Assembly: GCA_964036665.1 (NCBI GenBank)
Contig: OZ038529.1
Location: 2,666,001 to 2,730,000, forward strand
DNA from: Gordius sp. MW1
Lineage: Eukaryota; Nematomorpha; Gordioida; Gordea; Gordiidae
Direction: 5' to 3'
Length of the DNA: 64,000 bases
The notes below the pieces were generated by a model. That model was not told the origin of the DNA. It made no database searches and saw only the letters and a list, made by a program, of their open reading frames with translations. The position numbers were made by a program, and so were the translations under genes. Positions 11,314 to 22,920 of the stretch are shown one piece after another. Within the stretch, counting starts at the first letter, position 1; every line of letters starts with the position of its first letter.

Positions 11314-12970
11314 TTATTCAGGGTCACTAGTGTCTGAAAAGTCACTAGTGTCCCTGTCATCTGAAATATTCGAATCATTATTAGCAAACGAATGCAATAT
11401 AACAGTATTAGAATAATTCCAAAATCGCGAGTCAAAATCAAGAGATATCAATTTCGCGACGTTATCTACATAATTAAAAATATCAGTATAACGCGAAGTA
11501 TCAGAATATAAAGCGTGTAAAGTGTTAAGGTGAGCATTTTTCATGCGAACGCATTTATTAATCGAATATAAAGTCTGGCCTTGATCAATCTGCATGAGAT
11601 TGATCTCAGTCTTTTCATTATTTTCAAGTAAAAAAGCAATACAGGTATAAATATCTGGATGCGGTTGCCCAATTAAGGACTTTAGTCCATTGTGGTAGCC
11701 TTCGAGGTGGTTGTTGGTCCTAGGACCAACAGCCTCGTACCTCTGCCACATTGAATAAGGGAATGTGGCAGAGGGGCTAATCCAACTACTTAAAATATAA
11801 TCAAAAAAAGATCGTAGTTTTGCATGTTGGGAGACAAAAGGGTCGTCCCAACATGCTCTCCAAACAGTGAAGACATCTTGAAACCGCAAAAAAGGGAGAC
11901 CCGAGACTCTCCTAATTAATTTTCGTATGGTGGGATTTCTAGAGTATTCCTTTTTAAATTCAAGTTTATCCATCCGTCTCAAGATAGCCCTTGAAAAATG
12001 GAAGAGACATCCTTAAAAACATATTAGCGCTACAAATTAATTATTACCTTTTACTACGGCATTGGGAAAGCATGTTCGAAGAGCGCTCTTTGCAGAGCGC
12101 TCAAAATCAATTTGGATATAAGTCGGGTCCAATCGCAAACCTAAAGCCAAACATATGTCCTTTAATTTTTGGAAGACCTTGCAATATGTTTCGCGCTTTC
12201 TATTAGGCATAAATACATAGACCGCGGGGATCATATGTTCCTTGTAGTAGGCGTGAATAGTATAAAGCTAAAATTATCGATATATAAATACATAAAATTA
12301 ATAATTTACTTGATGAAATAAGGTAGGGCAGACTTTAAATGTACCATCCATTAATGGATGGTACCTGGCACAAAATCCTTAAAATAGAGGGTGTCCCAAA
12401 AATGATGAGATTGTTGTCATCATTCCACAGCAAGAACGACTCATTATTTGGGGTTAATGTTTGGACTTCGGTCAAACGAATTTGACTTCTGTCCGCGGGA
12501 ACAAGTTGCCTATTGGGGATGGCCCTTTTTAGCGTCAACCTCACGGATTTCAAGGAAGGCGTTGCCAATGGGAATTCCGGTAGTTCGGGGACCTCACGAA
12601 GTCTTGACGCCATGGTTTGATGATATATCCTGCTAATTTTGGTAGCAGGATTCGCTGCTACAGCATCTTTTAGCCTCATCCTAGTAACCAACGCCTCATA
12701 CTCTTCCCTCGGTGGTAAATGATTATGTTGTCGCTTGGCAACAACATGTCCATTAAATTCCGAGGCAATTGCTGAGCAGGACGAGTTTCTACACGAGTAA
12801 TATGTTTTGCCTCTAACTGTAATTTTTTTCCTATAGAGGTAGGAAGAAAAATACAAGTGGAATCCACCCTTTTGCGATCTTAAATACTCTGGAGATGCCT
12901 CTATGGGTTGAGATGTTTCCAAAATAGAGTTTGCAGAAGCACCTAAAACACATAAGTAATTAGTATACAA
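11314..12970 (-). pseudogene. FLYWCH-finger MULE (Mutator-like) transposase, frameshifted
   Basis: Three minus-strand pieces make one transposase. Piece 12335-12970 holds a FLYWCH-type zinc finger: GGFHLYFSSYLYRKK, a CRNSSC cysteine pair and a RQHNH histidine pair. The first acidic residue of the catalytic triad lies in a MDGTF motif in a shifted frame (Asp codon at 12346-12348). Piece 12037-12234 holds the second, in IDFERSAKSALRTCFPNA. A CLFHFSRAIL motif follows in the gap before 11982 (a C-x2-H signature), interrupted by stop codons. Piece 11314-11982 has RTNNHLEGYHNGL with the glutamate. Domain order and spacing fit MULE transposases of arthropods. At least two frame changes and stops near 12000-12040 inactivate it. 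The N-terminal residues upstream of the finger are encoded by satellite sequence, so the true start is unclear. No terminal inverted repeats were found. Confidence 0.85.
12341..12364. repeat. Perfect 24-bp palindrome at the MULE frame break
   Basis: GTACCATCCATT is followed immediately by its exact reverse complement. The palindrome covers the first catalytic Asp codon of the MULE gene and coincides with the frame change, so it may mark the mutation, for example a small templated insertion. Confidence 0.7.
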
Positions 12971-14715
12971 TTCAGAAATCTACTTGGTGGCCTTATACTT
13001 CTAAATTGAGCAATGGGTTGAGAAGTTTCCAAAATAGAGTTTGCAGAAGCACCTAAAACACCTAAGTAATTAGTACAAAATTCAGAAATCTACTTGGTGG
13101 CCTTATAATTCTAAATTAAGGAATGGGTTGAGAAGTTCTAAATTGAGGAATGGGTTGAGAAGTTCTAAATTGAGGAATGGGTTGAGATGTTGCCAAAAAA
13201 GAGTTTGCAGAAACATCTAAAACACCTAAGTAATTAGTACAAAATTCAGAAATCTACTTGGTGGCCTTATAATTCTAAATTGAGAAATGGGTTGAGATGT
13301 TTCCAAAATAGAGTTTGCAGAAGCACCTAAAACACCTAAGTAATTAGTATACAATTCAGAAATCTACTTGGTGGCCTTATAATTCTAAATTGAGGAATGG
13401 GTTGAGATGTTGCCAAAAAAGAGTTTGCAGAAACATCTAAAACACCTAAGTAATTAGTACAAAATTCAGAAATCTACTTGGTGGCCTTATAATTCTAAAT
13501 TGAGAAATGGGTTGAGATGTTTCCAAAATAGAGTTTGCAGAAGCACCTAAAACACCTAAGTAATTAGTATACAATTCAGAAATCTACTTGGTGGCCTTAT
13601 AATTCTAAATTGAGGAATGGGTTGAGATGTTGCCAAAAAAGAGTTTGCAGAAACATCTAAAACACCTAAGTAATTAGTACAAAATTCAGAAATCTACTTG
13701 ATGGCATTGTAATTCTAAATTGAGCAATGGGTTGAGAAGTTCTAAATTGAGGAATGGGTTGAGAAGTTCTAAATTGAGGAATGGGTTGAGATGTTGCCAA
13801 AAAAGAGTTTGCAGAAACATCTAAAACACCTAAGTAATTAGTACAAAATTCAGAAATCTACTTGGTGGCCTTATAATTCTAAATTGAGAAATGGGTTGAG
13901 ATGTTTCCAAAATAGAGTTTGCAGAAGCACCTAAAACACCTAAGTAATTAGTATACAATTCAGAAATCTACTTGGTGGCCTTATAATTCTAAATTGAGGA
14001 ATGGGTTGAGATGTTGCCAAAAAAGAGTTTGCAGAAACATCTAAAACACCTAAGTAATTAGTACAAAATTCAGAAATCTACTTGATGGCCTTATAATTCT
14101 AAATTGAGCAATGGGTTGAGAAGTTCTAAATTGAGGAATGGGTTGAGAAGTTCTAAATTGAGGAATGGGTTGAGATGTTGCCAAAAAAGAGTTTGCAGAA
14201 ACATCTAAAACACCTAAGTAATTAGTACAAAATTCAGAAATCTACTTGATGGCCTTATAATTCTAAATTGAGCAATGGGTTGAGAAGTTCTAAATTGAGG
14301 AATGGGTTGAGAAGTTCTAAATTGAGGAATGGGTTGAGATGTTGCCAAAAAAGAGTTTGCAGAAACATCTAAAACACCTAAGTAATTAGTACAAAATTCA
14401 GAAATCTACTTGATGGCCTTATAATTCTAAGTTGAGCAATGGGTTGAGAAGTTCTAAATTGAGGAATGGGTTGAGATGTTGCCAAAATAGAGTTTGCAGA
14501 AGCACCTAAAACACCTAAGTAATTAGTACAAATTCAGAAATCTACTTGATGGCCTTATAATTCTAAATTGAGGAATGGGTTGAGATGTTTCCAAAATAGA
14601 ATTTGCAGAAACACCTAAGTAATTAGTATACAATTCAGAAATTTACTTGGTGGCCTTATAATTCTAAATTGAGGAATGGGTTCAGAAGTTGATAAAACAG
14701 GCATTTTAGAGTTTG
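12903..14715. repeat. 110-bp satellite with 27-bp sub-repeats and dimeric order
   Basis: The motif GAGTTTGCAG starts at 12927, 13037, 13201, 13311, 13421, 13531, 13641, 13805, 13915, 14025, 14189, 14353 and 14490, with a variant at 14599. Spacings are 110, 137 or 164 (one 109), that is 110 plus zero, one or two copies of a 27-bp unit containing AATTGAGGAATGGGTTGAGA. Two monomer types, one with TTTCCAAAATAGAG and one with TTGCCAAAAAAGAG, alternate from 13201 to 14025, giving a 220-bp higher-order unit. The array abuts the 5' end of the MULE gene, whose first residues are read from a monomer. It has no spacer diversity, so it is not CRISPR. Confidence 0.9.
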
Positions 14716-14952
14716 CAGTTAGATCTTAAAAATTAATCATACAATTCCAAAATTAGGACGGAAGCGCTGATTTAGGATAAATCTGTGCGGGAGATACGTT
14801 CAAATTGGAATTTCGCCACTATTTAATTGGTTATCAATATTAGACGTTATGTTACATACCTCTAAAACTTTGGTAACTTTTGATTGGTTTGGCCATTGGC
14901 ATTCTGAAGCATTGGCAATATGGACGATTGTCTTTTTGAACAGAAGCGTTTT

Positions 14953-16086
14953 TTTGACTCTTATGATTGTTCTTGTTACTATCATTGATAATAAGAATTT
15001 TTGGCCGTCCGCTGGCTCCTGACCGATGGAAAAAATGACCATTGGCCAAAATGTGAATCGAAATTATTTTTTTCGTTTTTTTTTACTATTATGATTGTTC
15101 CTGTTCCTACCATTGCAATTATGACTTTTTGGCCGTCCGCTGGTTGCTGACCAATGTTATATAATAAACATAAATGAAAGTTGTTTACTTTTAATTGCTA
15201 TGCAATATAACTAGTTTTTGGGTTAGAATCCCGGAGTTTTTTTTGACTCTTATGATTGTTCTTGTTACTATCATTGATAATAAGAGTTTTTGGCCGTCCT
15301 AAGGCTCCTGACCGATGGAAAAAATGACCATTGGCCAAAATGTGATTCGAAAATTTTTTTTCGTTTTTTTGTGACTATTATGATTGTTCCTGTTCCTACC
15401 ATTGCTATTATGACTTTTTGGCCGTCCGCTGGCTGCTGACCAATGGAATAAAATGACCATTGGCCAAAATGTGATTCGAAAATTTTTTTTTCGTTTTTTT
15501 TTGATTATTATGAATTTATATCCACTTTTACCGTGTCCTGGCTGCTGACCAATGTAAAAAAATGACCATTGGCCAAAATGTGCATCAAAATTTTTTTTTC
15601 TGTTTTTTGGCTATCATTGACTTATAGAGTATCTGTTGGTATTGACCAATGGAGAAAAAATGACCATTGGCTAAATTTTTGATTTTTTTAATTAAAAATT
15701 GTTCAAATTCAACAAAAACTTCTCCCAACAATTCTGCAAATTCTTAACATTGTGATGTTTTATAATATAATGTTTGTTAGACCCATAATCACTAAAGGCC
15801 ATAAAAACTAATGTAATACGCAACTAGATGCAAAAACTAAATCTAACCATAACCCTTGCCTATATTACATTTTGCCTATATTAAATTTTGCCTATAAATG
15901 GAAAATTTGTATAAATAATTAAAAAATCATTAGGCATTTAATACCCCCCTATAGGCATTCTCGCCCCTTCCCACCTTTCTCGCCCATAAATTGCATAGCA
16001 AATATGATACATTTATACGAAGTACAGATGAGTCGTCCCCCCTCCCTTCCCCTCTTCCCCTTCCCACGAGGGCCGAAGGCCCGAGT
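14953..16086 (+). mobile_element. HINE-like element, 3' two-thirds
   Basis: Starts inside the internal region at TTGACTCTTATGATTG. It carries several hairpin units (TGACCAATGG...TGACCATTGG), an internal copy of the AATTGCTATGCAAT end near 15196, a conserved region ending in CGCCCATAAATTGCATAGCA at about 16000, a C/T-rich tract, and the terminal hairpin GGGCC-GAA-GGCCC followed by GAGT at 16086. The 5' end is missing. Confidence 0.75.
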
Positions 16087-17153
16087 TTATTTTTATATCA
16101 TCATATGTTTGTGCAATTATATTTCTTATGATTTCCGACTTTATTTTCATAAAAAAATATTTTAATTTTGATTTATTTTATCGTATATGATGTTAAGAGG
16201 TAAAATGAGGCGAAGCATGGAAATTAAAAAAATAATATGACTTGAGATAAATGTTAATAATTTTTGTAATATTGTTTAATTATTTATCAAAATTTATACC
16301 ATCAATTAAGAGTCCTTTACAAACATATATTCAAAATCTGAGATAATTTCAATTAAGAGTCGATAGTTAGGTATCAACGTAATTTGGATTTTTTCTTTCG
16401 CTTAAATCAAGGATATTAGCTTTAAAGTGGGTCGAATATTTTTTCAATTAACAAATTACTGAAAGACGTAGGACGAGAAAAACATTTATATTGCCCTTGA
16501 AGGTTCAACCATGTGTGTCATTTTTGATTACAAAAACGGTCTTTCAGTCATCTAAACATGTTTTGAAATTCCTTAAAAAAACCTTTTGCATTTTTGTTTT
16601 ATTTAGCTTTAAAAAAATAAAACTAACTTCGGAGATAAATTTTAAAATCAAAGTTATTTGATTACTTTGTCTTTCATTTGTTATTTTGTGTAGGTTGCAA
16701 GCAACCCTATTAAAAAATAAAAAGTCCGCAGCTTTTTAAGGCTTTAGTTTTTTAGGTTTTTTGTTTTGTTTTAGAGTTAAATTATTGTAGTCAATTCCAT
16801 TTTTTATATGAAACGATTTTTGGTTTTACAGTTCGCAATGTATTCATAGTTATAGTCATAGTTCAATATTATCATAAACTAAGTAATCATAGCATTAAAA
16901 TATGCATATAATTGATTATTATATTATTAACAAAAATATTTTATAAGGTAAAGAAATATATCCACAAATTTTTTTATTTAATGCTGATAATCCGCTAGAT
17001 GGCAGTATGTTTCATATGCCTTAGACGTCGCTTAAAGTTTATTTTAAAAATAAGGTAGAAACCATAAATTTTAATAATTTTTGAGTTTACAAAATAGCTA
17101 TTTCGTACCTATATTAATTATTATAAGTGTAGCAATCTAATGAATATTATGCT

Positions 17154-17284
17154 CATGAGCGTAACCAGGTTTTGAATTAGGGGGGGGGGCAAAACATAAA
17201 TTTTTTTAATTTTTCAATGTTGTAATTTTTTTTCTCGTAAATTAGGGCCCTGCCCACCCCCCCCCCCCCCTGCGTACGCCCATG
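17154..17284. mobile_element. Poly-G hAT-like MITE, CATGRGCGTA termini
   Basis: The termini are CATGAGCGTAACCAGG on the left and, complemented, CATGGGCGTACGCAGG on the right. Runs of G and C sit just inside the two ends. The right flank GTTACGCT matches the left flank ATTATGCT at six of eight positions. The sister copy at 56436 has a perfect 8-bp duplication at the same site, so the insertion predates the A/B duplication. Confidence 0.7.
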
Positions 17285-17829
17285 GTTACGCTAAATTTGG
17301 TAAATAGAGTTTACTTTTCTCGTTCCAAATGAGCGTGTTTTCTCACGATTTTTCTTTTAATAAATTTTGTATATTGTCCTAATAAATTTGATAATATATT
17401 ATTTTTTAATTTTAGATAGTCTTGTTTTGTTAAACTTTCATTAATTCAGATCAAATGGATTGATAAATTGTACAAACATTATATATTTACACTTGCTAAA
17501 AACAGAGTAATGGAGAAATTATGATATTTAGTGGCTTGTGTATATTAAATGAAATGCCACAAAGAAGCATACATAAGTTAATCTTCCATTATAAATGATT
17601 TAACTATAATATTTATTTAATTGATTTTTAAATATGTGTAGGCAAATAATTTATCATCGGAATAATCGTTTTAAATTTTATCACTCTATTTTATTGATGC
17701 TATTATTTTAAATTGGTAGTTTCAAGAAATTAATGTACAATTCGAATTTTTGTTTAATTTTAAATCTTAACTATTTATTAATAAAACTTGGAAGAATCCA
17801 GTTTGATGATATTAAAAATTGAAATTTTG

Positions 17830-18065
17830 ATAATAAAGAGCTAAGGTGATATGGACTTATACAAAGAAGCGAGACGAATGATGTAAATTTAAAAGTACTG
17901 GACACGGAGGTATCGGGTAAGAAAGAAAGAGGACCCTCGTGTCTCAGGGCAAGTAGACAAAGTTATAAAAATTAAGAAGTTTCATTAAGACATGGCACTT
18001 ACCCGATCAAGATGGAGGAAACTCATCAAAACAAACCTCACGACTGTGGAACCTAATACTTGGTA
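17830..18065 (+). pseudogene. LINE 3' remnant (RT C-terminal region)
   Basis: Plus-strand translation in mixed frames gives fragments equivalent to the LINE tail at 21388-21726: a stretch with TNDVNLKVLD followed by a Gly/Lys-rich segment and a DMAL motif. Stops and frame changes are frequent. The same remnant lies at 57160-57405 in copy B, so it is part of the duplicated repeat. Confidence 0.6.
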
Positions 18066-18183
18066 AAGAAGAAGATATAGAGATATATAATGTTATTAAA
18101 GATGACGTTAAACGCATAAACTAATTTAAAACTGATATCAACTTTTGAGAGATGAGAAATATAAATACAAAATTAAATCATAT

Positions 18184-18960
18184 TAAATGCTATGCCATTT
18201 ATTGGCTCGCTTTTAGTAGTCGTGTCGTGATTCGTGATTGTCGTGTCCAACTTGTTAAGGGTTTTTAATGGCTGTGGACTTATGCTTCTAAAAATGACTT
18301 TTATCTTGCTTTCGCAAATACATTAGCTTATGAACTCGCTGGTTGGCTTTAATTTTTTGACCTCGCCCGAGCTCATATTCCATTATTGTTTATGGGCCCG
18401 ACTGATTAGTTTTATACATAAGTTTCTTTTTGCAACTTGTCTGATTGTTACTATATACCGTATGTTTGCAAAACTGGCTATATAATTCCCTGCAAATTAA
18501 TGGTGACGGTTGCTTAATTCTACTTCTGACTCCGGCCAAAGGTTAAGTTATTATTTTGGTTAATTGATATTTTAATTGTATATTTGCTGCTTTGTAAATT
18601 TCCTATTGTTATTAACCTAAATATTGCATTGATAATAAATTTAGACTTTTTGGCCGTTTGCTGGCTATTGTGACAAATAAAAAAAGGACCACTGGCAAAA
18701 ATGTAAATGGAAATTTTTCGTTTTCAGATATTTTGTCCTTTATACACTTTTTGACCTGTTGTCTGCTGACCATTAGAAAAAACGACCATTGGCCAAGGTG
18801 GGAATCGAATTTTTTTAATTATAATAATAGGCTATTTGGCCGTATGCTGACCATTAGAAAAACAGACCACTGGCTAAAGTTTGATTGTTTTAATAACTTA
18901 GTTAAAGACACTTAAAAGTTAGGCATGGTAGTCGCTTCTACGATGTGTGGGCTCAGGGAA
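18184..18960 (+). repeat. Subfamily II HINE-related repeat (copy A)
   Basis: Starts with a worn form of the 5' end (TGCTATGCCATTTATTGGCT) and then has a body different from the main family: GTCCAACTTG, GGCTGTGGACTTATGCTTCT, CTCGCCCGAG and TTCCCTGCAAATTAATGG. After that come three hairpin units of the shared TGACC...CCATTGGCC type between about 18655 and 18880. The end shared with copy B contains GGCATGGTAGTCGCTTCTAC. Confidence 0.6.
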
Positions 18961-19019
18961 GAAAGCACCACCAAAACTTGGATAAGGTAAGAGAACGGAA
19001 AATACTTAATTGCATTAAA

Positions 19020-19210
19020 TCAAAAAAGTGACAAAATAATACACGAAAACAAAATAATACACAATCTAAAAATATCATTGAGCCCTACGAATCTTGATAT
19101 GGTCCCCGCCCGGGTCCGCCCAAAGTCTAATTTTACGACAGTTGCACTGCCCGGCCCCGTCCGCCAGGCTTTTCTGGTCTCTGGTGTGTTGATTATTGGT
19201 TTTAATAAAG
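19020..19210. mobile_element. GC-rich hAT-like MITE fragment
   Basis: The part with GTCTAATTTTACGACAGTTG between GC-rich CCCGG motifs matches 49590-49790. It interrupts the end of copy A, where copy B continues differently. Termini were not defined. Confidence 0.4.
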
Positions 19211-19360
19211 GGACTATAAATATTAATTTAAAAAAAAAAAAATTAATATTTTAATTACATACATAAGTGACAAACAAATTATCTTATAATTTTATATAAA
19301 TTTATGAAAACTCATGTGTTATCTAAATTTATTTCTCTTACTTATGATATACTAGCGGCA

Positions 19361-19672
19361 AACGTTGTTTTGCCATTTACCCGGGTGTATTAAATTATGT
19401 TGGAATTTTAGGGCATATATGATGATAAAGCGGTTATTGTAGTAAAAATTTGATGTCTATATGTTCTACTTCTATTGTTCTATTTCCGTATACAGTGCAA
19501 CGCGTGCGAATACTTGAAAACTACTGGAGCGATTTGCCTCGAAAATCTTAAAACATGCTCCGGAGTGTCAGGAATAACTGTTAAATTTTGAGCCAAATCG
19601 GCGTGGCAAAATTGGTAACGGCATATATACACCATATATACATAGTTTCATTTTTATATATAAGATTATTAA
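19361..19672 (+). repeat. Dispersed repeat starting GCAAACGTTGTTTTGCC
   Basis: The opening GGCAAACGTTGTTTTGCC is followed by a body with GGAGCGATTTGCCTCGA and an end rich in ATATATAAGATTA. An opening-like match lies inverted at 59862-59915 and a related ACTAGCTGTGCCCGG opening at 36363. Such sequences are common short interspersed repeats in insects. The parent element is not identified here. Confidence 0.5.
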
Positions 19673-19839
19673 AATTTGTTATATTTTTGAAAAAAGGAAA
19701 TTAAAAACAAAATTATAAACTTATTTTCACGGTATAAAACAAATAAAATGGTTAAGCCTTAAAATAACTTCAAAATTCATATTATTATTGCTTATTCTGG
19801 ATAATACATTATTTCTTTGATCCATTTTAGTCTTCATTT

Positions 19840-21380
19840 AATTGCTATGCAATTTATGGGCTCGCTTTTTATTGTCCGTCCTTCCCTCGTCCGTCCGTGG
19901 TCCGTCCAACGTTTTGAATTGCTGGTTCGATACCCGGAGAAGACAAAATTTTTTTTTTAAATTAAATTAAAATAGTTCTTGTTAATATCATTGATAATAT
20001 GACTTTTTGACCGTATCCTGGCTACTGACGAATGAAAAAAATGACCATTGGCCAAATTGTGATTCAAAAATTTTTTTTTTCGTTTTTGAATTGATATATT
20101 AGGCTAACAATTATAATTACCCTACTACCCTAGAAGGGCTATGCCTCTACTGATATGGGTTCCTGTGTCCCTCCCCTACAAAAGCCTATGCCTCTACTGA
20201 TGTGGGTTTGAATCCCGGCGAGAGCTAATTCCTAATTGCTGGTTCGATACCCGGAGGGGGCAAAAATATTTTTTTTAATTAAATTAATATATTGTTCTTG
20301 TTAATATCATTGAAAATACGACTTTTTGATCGTGTGATGGCTACTGACCAATGAAAAAAATGACCATTGGCCAAATTGTGATTAGAAATTTCTTTTTTCG
20401 TTTTTGAATTGGTATATTAGGTTAACAATGATAATTACCCTATGCCCATGCCCTCCCGTTGAAGGGCCTATGCCTCTACTGATATGAGTCCCTGTGCTTC
20501 CCCCCCTCCTACAAAAGCCTATGCCTCTACTGATGTGGGGAATCCCTGAGAGGGCAAATTTTTTTTATTTTTTATTTTTTAATTAATATATTGTTCTTGT
20601 TAATACCATTGATAACATGACTTTTTGACCGTGTCCTGGCTACTGACCAATGAAAAAATGACCATTGGCCAAAGTCTTTTTGACCGTGTCTTGGTTACTG
20701 ACCAATAAAAAAATGACCATGGCCAAAGTGAGATTAAAATCGATTTTTTTCTAGATTTTAATTATAGGCTAAATATTTGGCTGTCTGCTAACCATAAAAA
20801 TAACCACTTGCCTAAGTGATAAAAAAATGACCAATGGCCAAGGTCTGATTGGAAATTTTTCGTTTTTTAATATCTTGTTAATACTATACTATACATATGC
20901 GCATGATTTAAATAGAGTCTATAATCATAATTTAAATTATGGGTCGCCTACACCAAATTGTTTAAATTTATACAGTATCAAAGTATCAAAAAAAACTCTA
21001 AATTGAAAGTTGTACATTTTGGAAGGTTGACTATTGGCTTTTCAAAGGTCATACCCTCTATTTGAGTTCCTTTCGTCATTTTGTTCAATTTAAAAGTTGA
21101 TAAATAAGAATGAATAAAAGAAACCTATTCAATAATAGCAGGCTTTACAAAATTTCCCTTTTTAAAAATTTGTATAAAAATTAACTAATCATTTTGCATT
21201 TTATACCCCACTATAGGCATTCTCACCCCTCCCACCTTTCTCGCCCATAAATTGCATAGCAAATATGCTACGTTATACGGAGTATAAATGAGTTTCGTTC
21301 CCCCTTCCCTCCTGCACCTCCCTCTCCCCTTCCCTCCCCCCCCCCCCCCCTTCCCCATTTCCACGAGGGCCGAAGGCGGG
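19840..21380 (+). mobile_element. HINE-like element, variant subfamily with T-arm motifs
   Basis: Has the palindromic 5' end, GTCC-type microsatellite, hairpin units, the 3' inverted CGCCCATAAATTGCATAGC at about 21243 and an end with the GGGCC-GAA-GGC hairpin. The interior differs: it carries GGTTCGATACCCGG twice (about 19923 and 20234) and TGGGTTTGAATCCCGG (about 20206). These resemble a tRNA T arm/B box, each followed by a short purine-rich stretch and a poly-T tract. CTATGCCTCTACTGAT blocks are repeated. Confidence 0.7.
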
Positions 21381-21387
21381 TTTTTTA

Positions 21388-21931
21388 TCAAGTATTTGGT
21401 CTCACGCTTGTGGGGATTGTTTTGATGAGTTTCTTCCGTCCTGAGCTGGTAAGGGCCATGTCTTGGTGAATCTGCCTAGTTTTAATTACTTTGTCTAATT
21501 GCCCTTTCCACGTGATACGAGGTCGACCTCTTCCTCTCTTCCCCGGTACCTCCATGTCCAGTACTTTTTGATTTACGTCATCCGTGTCCCTTCTTAGTAT
21601 ATGCCCATACCACCTTAGCCAATTTTTGTTAATCATGTCCACCATAGATTGACCCATTTTTGTCATGAGAAAGTCATTCGTCATATGGTCGAGCTTAATA
21701 TACCAGCTCCTTTGTATCATTCTCATCCCTATAACATGTAATAGCAGCTTTCCTTACGTGGTGTTTAATGTCCATGTTTCCCTTCCATATAGTAGCACCG
21801 ATCTTATGATGGATTTGTAAGCTTTGCTCTTCAATATTGGCATTGCACATTACACCGGATATACTTCGACATTTAAGCCATAAAATGAGTACGGGGAAAC
21901 GATTTTTTATTTTTGAGCCAAGGGGGCCCAT
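21388..21931 (-). pseudogene. LINE 3' remnant (RT C-terminal region)
   Basis: The minus-strand ORF 21388-21726 has LRWYGHILRRDTDDVNQKVL followed by GKRGRGRPRITW, the typical end of RTE-like LINE ORF2. Upstream, 21695-21931 contains SGVMCNANI and, in another frame, a VLLYGRETW motif. The frames do not join, so it is decayed. The RT catalytic core is absent. It directly abuts the terminal hairpin of the HINE-like copy at 21380. Confidence 0.75.
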
Positions 21932-22145
21932 CTTTAGTTAACAAAATAAAAATGGAGATGAAATCTTTGAAAGAATGAAGCAGTATGAGCGGAGATAATT
22001 TCTAGTGTTTAAAATTAGATGGGGCATCTAGAGAAGGGCAAAATGATTATTTTTTAAAATATTAGCCATAATCTTATTAAATTCAACAAATTTTTGGATT
22101 TTAGGGGGGGGGGGGGGGGGAACAGCACGCTACGCCTATGTTGAT
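21932..22145. repeat. Poly-G MITE-like repeat, shared with 34930-35380
   Basis: The blocks AAGGGCAAAATGA, ATTTTAGCCATAAT and a long G run before a GCTACGCC end are shared with 34930-35380. The end resembles the GCGTACGCCCATG terminus of the poly-G MITEs. Confidence 0.45.
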
Positions 22146-22189
22146 TTCCTGAAGTATTTATACCAATACCCCCCCCCCGTAATACATGC

Positions 22190-22540
22190 CTGAGGATCCT
22201 GGATGGACTTATAAAATCAACCGGCAAACTGTTTACAGATTCTGGTAGAGTTATTTACGGTGAACACAAATATATTTTTAGTTTTACCCTATTCTTCAGG
22301 TTTTTGAAATATTTGCTGTCAAAGTTACTAAAAACAGCAATTTTGGCGTTTTTTAAACGTCAATAATTTGCAAATTAATTGGTAAAATTTAAGTTTAATA
22401 AAATTAATTTCAACAAGAGGAGAGGAATCCATTAAAAAAGAATATTACCCTATATCCATTTTTGATATATATTTACAATTTCATTGACAAATTGCTGCAG
22501 ACTTAAGGTCGCCCTCCCTTCCCTTTAACACTAGGAATTT
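22190..22540 (+). repeat. Dispersed repeat family C, copy 1
   Basis: AAAATCAACCGGCAAACTGT, ATATTTGCTGTCAAAGTT and GACTTAAGGTCGCCCTCCCT define a roughly 350-bp family found again at 29375-29735 and, partial and inverted, at 31600-31775. No coding sequence or inverted repeats seen. Confidence 0.6.
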
Positions 22541-22689
22541 AGTGCGTGTTGTTGTTTATATAATAAAGATAAATATAAACCATTTGTAGAAATCTCTCAC
22601 TAAAATTCTAATTATACTTGATGTCCTATTAATTTTGAAACTAATAAAGGTTTATTTCCAAATCACTCTATATAATACATACTAAAATA

Positions 22690-22920
22690 TACTAGATGTA
22701 TATCAATGAGCAGGCATATAGCCATGGATAGAAATTGTATTGGATTTTACAATTTCCATGCTGATTTTCTGCTTGATATAGGAACTTTCTTTAGGACCGT
22801 GTGTAGTTGAGGTAATAAATTTTTATATTTATTTAAGGAATTGGCTACCCTCGTGACCTAAATTACCAAGGGACGCGGTCACAACTGGGGCCTAAACGAA
22901 ATTCTTAAAGGTATTTGTAT
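22690..22920 (+). repeat. Dispersed repeat, inverted match of 33625-34175
   Basis: GAGCAGGCATATAGCCATGG, TTGGATTTTACAATTTCCAT and the block around AATTACCAAGGGACG all recur inverted at 33625-34175. There a GC-rich element separates them. Confidence 0.6.

Larger units (their letters stand above)
16133..19015 (+). repeat. Copy A of a 2.9-kb duplicated repeat
   Basis: Nearly collinear with 50541-50764 plus 54873-59320. Shared landmarks run from GAGGTAAAATGAGGCGAAGC through ACGGTCTTTCAGTCATC, GCTAGATGGCAGTATGTTT, a GGTTGCAAGCAACCC site, LINE remains and a subfamily II repeat to AGAGAACGGAAAATACTTAA. Copy A lacks the 4.1-kb block, the hAT element and the foldback element found in copy B, so it shows their empty sites. 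Differences are mostly scattered substitutions and small indels. It holds no intact gene. Confidence 0.85.

Noticed and set aside
12903-14715. CRISPR-like look of the regular array
   Set aside because: No spacer diversity and spacings of 110 plus multiples of 27; it is a satellite in eukaryotic DNA.
15841-15870. Telomere-like CTAACC(C)TAACCC in HINE-like copies, also near 31360 and 41130
   Set aside because: Only about two repeats and a conserved part of the element, not a telomeric array.
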